DNA from: Novosphingobium resinovorum
Lineage (GTDB): Bacteria; Pseudomonadota; Alphaproteobacteria; Sphingomonadales; Sphingomonadaceae
Length of the DNA: 64,000 nt
NCBI RefSeq assembly: GCF_027922145.1
Contig: NZ_BSFC01000007.1
Coordinates: 11,292 to 75,291 of the forward strand
Direction of reading: 5' to 3'
A model generated the notes under the pieces. The model searched no databases and had not been told where the DNA came from. It worked only from the letters and a program-made list of their open reading frames with translations. The position numbers were made by a program, and so were the translations under genes. This document shows, piece after piece, positions 26,423-34,954 of this stretch; within the stretch, counting starts at the first letter, position 1; each line of letters begins with the position of its first letter.

Positions 26423-29400
26423 CTAGACCCTCACGCCGATGCGGGCGGTAGCGCGACGATTACGTGCCTGGTTGCGCATTTCGGCGCGGTTCTGACCGGC
26501 GAGCGCGGCGGCATCGTCCTGCCCGCCCGACAAGTGCGCGCCGAGCGCGGCGATGGTCGGGAAGCGGAAGATGTCGGTCAGCGCGACCGGCTGCGTCAGT
26601 TCGGCGGACAAGCGGCGGTGGACCTGGATGGCGAGCAGCGAGTGGCCGCCGATGTCGAAGAAGTTCTCCGTCAGGCGCACTTGCGGCAGCTTGAGCACGT
26701 CGCACCAGATCGCCTGGATCTGGGCCTCCACGCCGGTCGCCGGGGCGGCGCTGTCATCCATGTTGTCGACGACCACGCTGACCGGCTCGGGCAGGGCATT
26801 GCGGTCGATCTTGCCGTTGGGCGTGCGCGGCAGGGCTTCGAGCAGGACGAAGTTGCCGGGGACCATGAAGTCGGGCAGCCGCTCCCGCAGATGCGCGCGC
26901 AAGTCCTCGACCGCCGGGGCATCGGTGCGCGGGGCGAGGTAGGCGACGAGGCGGGTGGCGACGCCTTCCTTGCGGGCGACGACGACGGCCTCGGTGACGT
27001 CCGGGTACGCGGTGAGCGCGGCCTCGATCTCGCCCAGTTCGATGCGGTAGCCGCGGATCTTCACCTGATGGTCGAGGCGGCCGAGGAATTCGAGCGTCCC
27101 GTCCTCGCGCTGGCGGGCGAGGTCGCCGGTCCGGTAGACGCGCGCGCCCGGATTGAACGGGTCGGCGACGAAGCGTTCGGCGGTCAGCTCGGGCCGGTCG
27201 TGGTAGCCGCGCACGACCCCGGCGCCGCCGATGACCAGCTCGCCCGGCGTGCCCTGCCGCACCGGCTGCAGCCGCCGGTCGAGGATGTAGATCTGCTGGT
27301 TGAGCAGCGGCCTGCCGAGCGGCGGCGCCCCCCCTTCATCGAGCGCGTGGACGGCGGACCACACGGTCGTCTCGGTCGGCCCGTACATGTTCATGACGGT
27401 GCCGGAAACGAGGCCGGTCATGTCGGTCGCCAGCTGCGGCGGGAACGCCTCGCCGCCGACCATGAGGTGCTGGAGCGCCTGCAGGCGCGGGCGGGCAGCC
27501 GGGTCGCTCGCGAGCACCTGAAGCAGGGACGGCGTACACTGCAGGTGCGTCACCCCGTGGCGCGCCATCAGGTCGTGAAGCGGGCGTTCTGCGGCGTTAT
27601 GGTCCTGTTGAGTGCCGTTGAGTGCCAGTGTGCGCAACTGCGCGATTTGCGGCAAATGTTCAATAACCGTCTGGGAATCCACGCCAAAATCGACAAGGCA
27701 GCCGATCTCGTCGACGCCGATCGCCGACAGGCGGTGGACCAGTCCGACGTTGTCCTCAGGCGTGCCGAACAAGCCGCTGGTCTCGAAGTAGCGCTCGAAG
27801 GCATGGTCGAGCAGGGCGTCGGTCTCTTCCTCGGAAATGTCGGAAAGTTCCAGTCTTTCAGCACCTTGCGGCGTCTTGAAAGCCGGGAACGACCAGGCGT
27901 ACTGCTTGAGCAGATTGGTCGAGGTGCGCAGGTACTCGATGAGCGCAGGCTTGACGGCCGCACGCACCGCATCTTCGCTTTCTCCAAGAAAAGTGTGCAA
28001 CATCAAGGTGATGCGCCCTTCTCCCGAATGCCCGGCCTCGTGCCAGGCGCTACGATAGGCGGCGATCTTGGTCGCCACCTCCTCGATCGACTGCCCCAAA
28101 AGGTGCGTCAGCACATTGGCGCCGACGCGCCCTGCCTCGCGGAAAGTCTCTGAATTTCCAGCGGAAGTTATCCAGACCGGCAGCTCCGGCTGGACCGGGC
28201 GCGGGTACGTGCGCACCGAAACGTCATGCCCCAACGGCCCCGGATAGGCCCGCGCCTCGCCCCGCCACAGGCCCCGGACATCCTCGACACACCGCTTGAG
28301 AACGCCCGCACGATCGGCATAAGCCCCTGGATTCAGGACGAAATCGTCCGGTTGCCAGCCGGAGGCGAAAGCAATCCCTACACGCCCGCCCGACAGGTTA
28401 TCAACCAGCGCCCACTCCTCGGCGATACGCAGCGGATGGTGCAAAGTCCCCACCACGCTCCCGGCACGGATCTGCACCCGCGACGTGATCGCCGCGATGG
28501 CCGCCGCGGCGACGGCGGGATTCGGGTAAGGCCCTCCAAAGTCATGGAAATGTCGCTCCGGCGTCCAGATCGCCTCGAAGCCCTCGGCATCGGCGAAGCG
28601 GGCGCCTTCCAGAAGGAGGTTGTACTGCTCGGCCGCGCTGCCCGCGCTGGAACTGGCGAAGTAGAACAGGCTGAAACCGACCGGCCGCGCATCGGCGACA
28701 GCCACTTCCGGCACATCGCCGCGCACTTCGCGCTCGCTGGCGATGACGATGTGATAGCCGTGCATCAACGGCCACATCAGCTCCAGCGTGGAGATGTCGA
28801 AACTGAGGCTGGTGACGGCCAGCCACGTCCCGTCCGGCTCGATCTTGCGGTCCATTCCTGCATAGAAATTCAACAGGTTACGGTGCTCGACCATGACACC
28901 TTTGGGCAGCCCGGTCGAACCCGAGGTGTAGATCATGTAGGCGAGATTCGCGCCTTCCGCGCCGCCGTCGAAGGGGTCCGACGGGCACGCGGCGAAGACC
29001 TCGCGCATGGTATCGATAAGGAGGATCGGCGCCTCGGTCTGCGGCAGATCGCCCGCCAGCACAGTTTCGCTCAGAACCAGGCCAAGGCCGGAATCCGCCA
29101 CCATGTGGGCGATGCGATCCCGCGGATAGGACGGGTCGAGCGGCACGTAGGCGCCCCCCGCCTTGTGCACGCCGATGAGGCAGGCGAGCATCTCGACAGA
29201 GCGCGACAGGTGGAGGCCGACGAGCACTTCCGGCCCCACGCCCCGCGCCGCAAGGTCATGCGCGACGCGGTTAGAGAGCGCATCGAGCTGCGCGTAAGTC
29301 AGTGAGATGCCGAGCGCCGTCACTGCCAGCTTGTCGGGCGTGCGCACGGCCTGCTCCACGAAGTGGTGGTGCCAGGCCGGACCGGCAGGAACGGGACCTT

Positions 29401-31078
29401 CGGTGGCGTTCCAGGCACCGACGATCCGCCCATGTTCCTCGGGTTCGAGCAGCGACAGGCGGCCGACCGGTGCGTCCGCAAGGTCCAGGTACATCGCCTC
29501 GAAACCGCGCACGAGGTCCTCCGCATCGGCGCGGGAAAGGCGGGTGGCGTCGCAGGTCCAGCGCAGCCTGCCTTCCGAGGTGCAAACGGCCACGTCGAGC
29601 ACCGCGTCGCTTGCGCGCACCTCGTCGAGCCGCTTCACCACCTGCACGCTGACGGGATGGTCGCCCCCCGCGCGACCGCGCAGTTCGGGGCTGCGGGCGA
29701 CGAGATCGGCGCAGATGGCCACGCGGCGGTGCATCCCGGCGACTTCACGGTCCAGCGCGTCGCGCAGCACGGCCAGCGGAGCATCGAAATCGACCGCGAC
29801 CTTCAGCGGCATCTCCGGCGCGAACCAGCCCGCCACGTCGTCCAGCCGCGCACGGCTGACACAGTCGGAATATCCGATCTCGACGCTCGCCCGGTCGGCA
29901 GCGCGGGCCAGCCACGCGACCAGCGCGGCCAGAGCGCCGCCGGCATCGAGACCCTGCGGCATTGCCCGGTCCAGCATGAAGGGCTGCGCAGGACCGTCGC
30001 CAACACGCGGAGTAAACTGCGGCAACTGCAAGCTCTCGCGCTGCTGCAAGCGACGACGCCACCACGCCTCATAGCGCCCGGCGGCCGCATCGAGGCAATC
30101 GAGCTGATCGCGCCGGGCATCGTCGAGCACCGTGAAGCCCGCCGCACCGATCAGCAGTTCGCTCACTTGCGCCCCGCCCAGCGCTTCGCCGGAGAGCATG
30201 GCGAGACGGTCGAGCCGCACATCAAGATCGCCTGTGGCGACAACCGGCGTGGGGCCGGACACCAGGATCGTGCCCGGCTCGCGGCCCGATACGCTGGACA
30301 GCGGCGTGATCTGCTGCACGAGCAACAGCCGATCGCCGAGCAATGCCTTCGGGACTCCGACCGGGTTGGCGTAAGTTCCGAAGTCGAGCGCACGGACCAG
30401 ACGGGCGATCTCGGCAGCCGGGCGGCTCCAGTCGATCGTGGCGGCGGCCTTCGGGCGGTCGGCGCGGCCGACCATGCGATCGGGTGCACGGTCCTGCAGA
30501 ACCGCCGCTGCGACCGCGCCGTCGAGATCTGCGACGAGCCCCTCGAAGCAATGCAAGCCCGCCTCGAAGCAGCGGGTGTTGAGCGAAAGCGCGGTTTCCT
30601 CTTCGGCGATTTCGAAGCGCTCCGCAGCGAGGATCGCACCTTCGTCCACTGCGCCTGTCATCAGGTGCCAGGTCACGCCATGCCGCGCCGCTCCATCCAG
30701 CAGCGCCCAGACGGGCGTATTGAGGCCGGCCAGTTCGGGCAGCGGGCCGTCATGGAAATTGATCGCCGCCCGCGATGCGAGCGCCAGTACCTCCGCCGGC
30801 AGAACGCTGAGGTTGGAGATGCTGAAGACGTAGTCGACGCTTTCTACGGCAGCGGCCAGAAGGTCGCGCGGCTTCTCGAACAGCGCAATGCCGAGGCGCC
30901 GAGCCCAATCGGCGGCCGGCGAAACCGGCGCCGCCACCACGGCGGCGATCCGGTGCCCACGATCGATCAGCAGCCTGCCACACTCCGCGAGCAGCGTTTC
31001 GTTGCCGACGAGAATGCTGCTTGCAACCGGGCAATCAGGAGATTGCCCATTGCCGGCGAAGTCCCGGAAAGACGTCAT
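26423..31078 (-). CDS. NRPS with formyltransferase and monooxygenase-split adenylation domain
   Basis: 1551 residues. Formyltransferase about 20-290, with the catalytic set Asn107, His109 (NFHDGPLP) and Asp145 (VDEGAIL). Residues about 345-545 resemble only the C-terminal half of a condensation domain; no HHxxxDG is seen. Adenylation domain about 560-1440: YTSGSTGLPKG near 714, FDISTLELMW, then a luciferase-like monooxygenase insert (about 796-1146), then MYGPTETT near 1234, YRTGDLAR and NGKIDRNALP. Carrier Ser1480 in GGHSLLAIQ. The pocket residues read by eye resemble the glycine code. The insertion between A4 and A5 matches the natural-product LLM class. ATG at 31078 has GTGGGG upstream; GTG at 31090 is possible. 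First gene of the operon. Confidence 0.93.
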   Translation of the reverse strand: MTSFRDFAGNGQSPDCPVASSILVGNETLLAECGRLLIDRGHRIAAVVAAPVSPAADWARRLGIALFEKPRDLLAAAVESVDYVFSISNLSVLPAEVLALASRAAINFHDGPLPELAGLNTPVWALLDGAARHGVTWHLMTGAVDEGAILAAERFEIAEEETALSLNTRCFEAGLHCFEGLVADLDGAVAAAVLQDRAPDRMVGRADRPKAAATIDWSRPAAEIARLVRALDFGTYANPVGVPKALLGDRLLLVQQITPLSSVSGREPGTILVSGPTPVVATGDLDVRLDRLAMLSGEALGGAQVSELLIGAAGFTVLDDARRDQLDCLDAAAGRYEAWWRRRLQQRESLQLPQFTPRVGDGPAQPFMLDRAMPQGLDAGGALAALVAWLARAADRASVEIGYSDCVSRARLDDVAGWFAPEMPLKVAVDFDAPLAVLRDALDREVAGMHRRVAICADLVARSPELRGRAGGDHPVSVQVVKRLDEVRASDAVLDVAVCTSEGRLRWTCDATRLSRADAEDLVRGFEAMYLDLADAPVGRLSLLEPEEHGRIVGAWNATEGPVPAGPAWHHHFVEQAVRTPDKLAVTALGISLTYAQLDALSNRVAHDLAARGVGPEVLVGLHLSRSVEMLACLIGVHKAGGAYVPLDPSYPRDRIAHMVADSGLGLVLSETVLAGDLPQTEAPILLIDTMREVFAACPSDPFDGGAEGANLAYMIYTSGSTGLPKGVMVEHRNLLNFYAGMDRKIEPDGTWLAVTSLSFDISTLELMWPLMHGYHIVIASEREVRGDVPEVAVADARPVGFSLFYFASSSAGSAAEQYNLLLEGARFADAEGFEAIWTPERHFHDFGGPYPNPAVAAAAIAAITSRVQIRAGSVVGTLHHPLRIAEEWALVDNLSGGRVGIAFASGWQPDDFVLNPGAYADRAGVLKRCVEDVRGLWRGEARAYPGPLGHDVSVRTYPRPVQPELPVWITSAGNSETFREAGRVGANVLTHLLGQSIEEVATKIAAYRSAWHEAGHSGEGRITLMLHTFLGESEDAVRAAVKPALIEYLRTSTNLLKQYAWSFPAFKTPQGAERLELSDISEEETDALLDHAFERYFETSGLFGTPEDNVGLVHRLSAIGVDEIGCLVDFGVDSQTVIEHLPQIAQLRTLALNGTQQDHNAAERPLHDLMARHGVTHLQCTPSLLQVLASDPAARPRLQALQHLMVGGEAFPPQLATDMTGLVSGTVMNMYGPTETTVWSAVHALDEGGAPPLGRPLLNQQIYILDRRLQPVRQGTPGELVIGGAGVVRGYHDRPELTAERFVADPFNPGARVYRTGDLARQREDGTLEFLGRLDHQVKIRGYRIELGEIEAALTAYPDVTEAVVVARKEGVATRLVAYLAPRTDAPAVEDLRAHLRERLPDFMVPGNFVLLEALPRTPNGKIDRNALPEPVSVVVDNMDDSAAPATGVEAQIQAIWCDVLKLPQVRLTENFFDIGGHSLLAIQVHRRLSAELTQPVALTDIFRFPTIAALGAHLSGGQDDAAALAGQNRAEMRNQARNRRATARIGVRV

Positions 31079-31210
31079 GCGATGCCCCACGCCTGAATGA
31101 ATTACCCCAAGTCGACATCGACTGTATTGAGACTGAATTTGGAAAACTATGTCCCAAACCCCGCCCCTGTTTTCACCATGGATGCTTACTTGGGTGTTTT
31201 AGGGAGCGAA

Positions 31211-32137
31211 TTACTTATACTCGATCAGACGAGCAGGACGAACGGCGGCGCTACGCGACTTTCGACGACGCCAGTAATCAATCTGCCCCTGCAGATGCGG
31301 CAGCTTGCCAAGGATCAGCCAAGTCGCCTGAAGCGCATCCTTGCGCGCACGGATGCGCAGCCACAACACGGGCCAGAGCAGCCACATCGGCGGGAGCGAC
31401 CAGAGTAGATTGCTGAGCACCTTGCGACGCAGTTCGCGCCCCTTTTGCAGATCTTGCGCGCCGCGCATCGCCAGTGCCTCGGCGGTGGCGTAGCCACTAC
31501 GGCGGTTGCGCTGCCACCACTGGCCGAGGCGCATCATCGCCGCGTCATGGATGGTCATGTCTCCCTCTATCCGGCGGATGAGCCAGCCACGCCGTCGCAT
31601 GCGGTAACACATGTCGGGCTCCTCGCCGGCGATCAGATGCTCATCGTAGCCGTCTACCTGGCGCAGTGCGACGACGCGGAACAGTGCGTCGCCGCCGACG
31701 CTTTCGGCAAGGCCCACGGGCGTGTTCCACTCGGCCTCGCACAATCGGTTGTAGAGGCTGGCGTCCGGTGCCCTCTCCCGCCGGCGACCGCAAACGGCGG
31801 CGAGTTGATCGTCGGCCAGAAATGCGGCGCGGGCCTTGTCAAGCCAACCAGGGATCAGTTCGCAATCGCCATCGATGAAATGGACGAATTCGAGCAGCGG
31901 GTCCTTGTCCAGATGCCAGTCAAGCCCGGCATTCCGCGCCCGCGCAGCGGTGAACGGCTGCCCGGGATCGAGTTCGACCACCGACAGGCCCCGCGCCTTC
32001 ACGCGCGCCACGCTACCGTCGGTGGAGCCGGAATCGACGTAGACGGCGCGCTGGCCGGTCCGCGTCACGCTGTCGATGCACAAATCGAGGCGCCCGCCTT
32101 CGTTGCGACCGATAATGACGAAGCCCACCGGCGTCAC
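31211..32137 (-). CDS. GT2 glycosyltransferase with C-terminal membrane segment
   Basis: 308 residues. GT-A motifs: VGFVIIGRNEGGRLDLCIDSV at the start, YVDSGSTDGS, the DGD metal site in VHFIDGDCELIPGW, and AGEEPDMCYRMRRRGW. A hydrophobic segment (LLWSLPPMWLLWPVLWL) near residue 260 suggests membrane association. I chose GTG at 32137 because it overlaps the stop of the upstream glycosyltransferase (GTGA); ATG at 32161 would add 8 residues. It is probably part of exopolysaccharide repeat-unit assembly. Donor and acceptor cannot be told from sequence. Confidence 0.88.
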   Translation of the reverse strand: MTPVGFVIIGRNEGGRLDLCIDSVTRTGQRAVYVDSGSTDGSVARVKARGLSVVELDPGQPFTAARARNAGLDWHLDKDPLLEFVHFIDGDCELIPGWLDKARAAFLADDQLAAVCGRRRERAPDASLYNRLCEAEWNTPVGLAESVGGDALFRVVALRQVDGYDEHLIAGEEPDMCYRMRRRGWLIRRIEGDMTIHDAAMMRLGQWWQRNRRSGYATAEALAMRGAQDLQKGRELRRKVLSNLLWSLPPMWLLWPVLWLRIRARKDALQATWLILGKLPHLQGQIDYWRRRKSRSAAVRPARLIEYK

Positions 32138-33318
32138 GGCAGCCGCTCCGTACGGGTCCATTCCCGCTCGCGGCGGGTCACGAACTGGGCGATCAGCGGC
32201 AGCTTCCAGACGAAGTAGCCCGGCAGCAGGCGCAGGGACGACAGCGGCAGGGTATCCCGCCCATGCAGCCACCATGCCAGAGATAGCCCGAGCGCCGCTG
32301 CGGTCTGGGTCGCCAGCAGGGCGAGGAACGGCGCGGTTGGTCCCGCCAGTGCCAGCACGATCCCCAGCGCGGGTGCCGAGCACAGCGCGAGCAGCACGGT
32401 TGGCGGTATCATGAGGTCCAGCGCGACGATCGCAAGCGCGGGCCTTCGCACCGCGCGCGCCAGCAGCCGGGGGACATAGCGCCAGGCGGTCTGCATCATG
32501 CCGTGCTCCCATCGGCGGCGCTGGCTGCCGGTGCCCTCGACCGAGCTGGTAGCGCTCAGGATGCGGGCGCCGGACTCGACGATCACGCGCCGGCCTGCGA
32601 GCAGGAGGTCGAGCCCCATTTCCAGATCCTCGACCAGCGACCCGCCCGGCCAGCGCATCTCGAGATACATGGAGCGCGGGAAGGCCATGCCCGATCCCTG
32701 CAGCAGCGCCATTCCGGACAGGCGCCCCAGCCCCTGAAGCCGCACGAGGTTCTTGATCAGGAAGGCGAAACTGGACACCCGCACGACCGCGCCCGCATCA
32801 TCCGGGGCGGCAAGCAGGAAGATTCCCTGCACCGCCGCATCGCGCCGGACCGCCGCCTCAGCCAACGCAGGCAGGGAACCGGGCATCGCGCGGCAATCGG
32901 CGTCGAGTACCAGCACCGCCTCCGCTCGCAGCAGATGGTCGGCAATGAAGGCGCGGGCGTATTCCAGCGCGTGGCCCTTTCCGCGCAAGTGCGGATTGGA
33001 CCTTTCGATGACCGTCGCGCCCAGAGCCCGCGCCCTTGCGGCCGTATCATCGGTGCAGTTGTCCGCGACGACCAGCAGTTCGTCCCCATCGCGCAGCAAC
33101 CCCAGCGCCGCGCGCACGCTCGTGTCGATTCCGGCCGCTTCGTCGTGGGCGGGCATGACGACGACAAAAGGCGGCGCCTCACCGGCTTCGCCGGAAACAT
33201 GCCTCCGCGCGCCGACGACGCATTCGAGCGCAAGCATCGCCGTCGGCAATCCGGCCGCCACGGCCATCCACCATGCGAAGCCCAGCACGATGCGGTCGGC
33301 AAGCACCAGCAAGTCCAT
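32134..33318 (-). CDS. Membrane GT2 glycosyltransferase (cellulose-synthase-like)
   Basis: 394 residues with an N-terminal helix (about 8-32) and two or more C-terminal helices (about 290-350). Processive-type GT2 motifs: VVVMPAHDEAAGI, LVVADNCTDDT, the metal site LVLDADCRAMPG, SLVEDLEMGLDLLL (the ED motif) and GTGSQRRRWEHG (Q/RxxRW). It is predicted to act at the inner membrane, adding sugar to a lipid-linked exopolysaccharide precursor. It is coupled to the next glycosyltransferase by a 4-base overlap. The promoter must lie in the 245-base gap shared with the divergent GT4 gene. Confidence 0.9.
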   Translation of the reverse strand: MDLLVLADRIVLGFAWWMAVAAGLPTAMLALECVVGARRHVSGEAGEAPPFVVVMPAHDEAAGIDTSVRAALGLLRDGDELLVVADNCTDDTAARARALGATVIERSNPHLRGKGHALEYARAFIADHLLRAEAVLVLDADCRAMPGSLPALAEAAVRRDAAVQGIFLLAAPDDAGAVVRVSSFAFLIKNLVRLQGLGRLSGMALLQGSGMAFPRSMYLEMRWPGGSLVEDLEMGLDLLLAGRRVIVESGARILSATSSVEGTGSQRRRWEHGMMQTAWRYVPRLLARAVRRPALAIVALDLMIPPTVLLALCSAPALGIVLALAGPTAPFLALLATQTAAALGLSLAWWLHGRDTLPLSSLRLLPGYFVWKLPLIAQFVTRREREWTRTERLP

Positions 33319-33563
33319 CCGGTTCCCCTCTTGCGCCCCGCGACGCCAGCTTCACCCGGCAAGAGGATAAGGGGGCAGCCAAGGCCCGGGCAGACCTGAA
33401 ACTCCCTTGGAAGTTCTCATGATCGACACCGGGCGGCGGCGCCCAATAGACTTGGACGCAAAGCGTCTCGCGAAATTTCCAAGGAGAGTTGCTGCATGTA
33501 CATCGGGCTCCGTTCACGCCGCAGGCCAAGTCTGTCGGCATCGTCAGGAAGGTGGACGACAGA

Positions 33564-34805
33564 ATGCGCCCCGCCTTTCCTGCCATGAACGCCGCGATGC
33601 CGCCCTGCACGGCCGCCGGTACTGCAGGTCAAAGGGGGGCGGCCGCGGCTACCTTGCTGCTCAGCGCTCCGGCGCCTGTCCAGGTAGCTGCGGATGGGTA
33701 TCGCCTGGACACCAAGTTCGTCGAAGGCATGCGCGCGCATGTCGCAGACTGGGGTGGGAAAATCCGCTGCATAATCTGGGAAAGCGACGACACCATCCCC
33801 TTCGGCCGTGTCTACAGACCCGATGAACTCGACTTCGAGATGGTTGTGCTGGGCAAGGGCGCACCTGTACCGCCCGCTGCACTGACGGGAATCTCGATCG
33901 CGCTGGTATCTGCCGACATGCCGGGCTTCCCGGCCATCTGCCAGAGCATCGCCTCAGCCGGTATCCCATACGCGGTGGGGGTGGAATATACGCTGGAGAC
34001 CCGGTTACGCACCCTCTGGCTGGATCGCGAGGTGTCGGGAATGCGCAAGATGCGCAGTAGTCTCTGGCTCCTGCGCAACGAACGGCAGGTGCGATCGCGG
34101 CTGAAGGCCGCCGTCGGTGCACAGTTCAACGGGTATCCGGCTTTCAGCGCCTATTCCCGGCTCGCAGACGATGCGCATCTCTATTTCGACAACAGGATGG
34201 GTCCGGAGATGATGGCGACGCCGGCCGAAGTGGCCGTGCGCAATGAACGGCTGCTGGCAGGATATCCTTTGCGACTGATCCATTCGGGACGCCTGGAGCC
34301 GATGAAGGGTAGCCAGGACCTGCTTCCCGTGATGCGCGCCTTGGCGGCAATGGGCGTACCAGCGACCCTGGACATCTACGGCGCGGGAAGTCTCGAACAG
34401 GAAATTCGCGATGGGCTCGGCGAATTCGACGGTGCGGTCCGCCTGCATGCGCCCGTCGATTTCAAGACGAAGCTGGTGCCGCTCAGCCGGACTCAGGCCG
34501 ATGTATTCCTGTCTTGCCACCGACAGTCCGACCCCTCATGCACTTACCTTGAAGCGATGGGCTGCGGTCTTGCCATAGCTGGCTACAGCAATCGCATGTG
34601 GTGCCGTTTGAGCAGGGAATCGGGCGGCGGCCTCGCAGTGCCGCTGGGCTCGACGAAGCAGCTTGCAGAGGCGATCGGGCGGTGGAACCTTGATCGCCCC
34701 GCCATCGCCGAAAGCGCACGATCCGGCCTCGCCTTCGCCCGCCGGCATGATTTCGGCCAGGAATTCGCAGGCAGGATGGCGCATCTGCGCGCGCTGATCC
34801 CATAA
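33564..34805 (+). CDS. GT4-family glycosyltransferase
   Basis: About 413 residues, GT-B fold. C-terminal donor domain: LRLIHSGRLEPMKGSQDLLPVMRAL, LDIYGAGSLEQEIRDGL, DVFLSCHRQSDPSCTYLEAMGCGLAI (the E-x7-E region is altered to SDPSCTYLE). The N-terminal portion (LLLSAPAPVQVAADGYRLDTKFVEGM) is the acceptor domain. ATG at 33564 has AAGGTGG upstream; the frame is open to TTG at 33489, which has AAGGAG very close. The gene is divergent from the two GT2 genes and convergent with the WecG-type gene. Role in exopolysaccharide assembly is inferred. Confidence 0.85.
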   Translation: MRPAFPAMNAAMPPCTAAGTAGQRGAAAATLLLSAPAPVQVAADGYRLDTKFVEGMRAHVADWGGKIRCIIWESDDTIPFGRVYRPDELDFEMVVLGKGAPVPPAALTGISIALVSADMPGFPAICQSIASAGIPYAVGVEYTLETRLRTLWLDREVSGMRKMRSSLWLLRNERQVRSRLKAAVGAQFNGYPAFSAYSRLADDAHLYFDNRMGPEMMATPAEVAVRNERLLAGYPLRLIHSGRLEPMKGSQDLLPVMRALAAMGVPATLDIYGAGSLEQEIRDGLGEFDGAVRLHAPVDFKTKLVPLSRTQADVFLSCHRQSDPSCTYLEAMGCGLAIAGYSNRMWCRLSRESGGGLAVPLGSTKQLAEAIGRWNLDRPAIAESARSGLAFARRHDFGQEFAGRMAHLRALIP

Positions 34806-34880
34806 GCGCCTGTCGTACCAGAGCACGTCCGATCAGGTGGAACCACCGATGACCCGGAAAACGTTTTAAACCAAAGAAAA

Positions 34881-34918
34881 CTGGAGCAGTCGTGCCGTCG
34901 AGGCGCAAACTGCTCCAG
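34881..34918 (-). terminator. Intrinsic terminator for the WecG-type gene
   Basis: CTGGAGCAGT (34881-34890) pairs with ACTGCTCCAG (34909-34918). On the minus strand the hairpin is followed by TTTTCTTTGGTTT, a fitting U-rich tail for the leftward gene at 34955. Confidence 0.85.
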
Positions 34919-34954
34919 GGTCGATCGGCGGGCTGCGGACGGTTGCCCCGCTCG

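Noticed and set aside
25229-28153. 974-codon plus-strand open frame across the PKS-NRPS junction
   Set aside because: It is antisense to two well-supported enzymes and its protein is His/Arg/Asp-rich without domains.
33489-33563. TTG start that would lengthen the GT4 protein
   Set aside because: AAGGAG is only about 2 bases from the TTG and the extra residues do not resemble glycosyltransferase sequence; kept as an alternative only.
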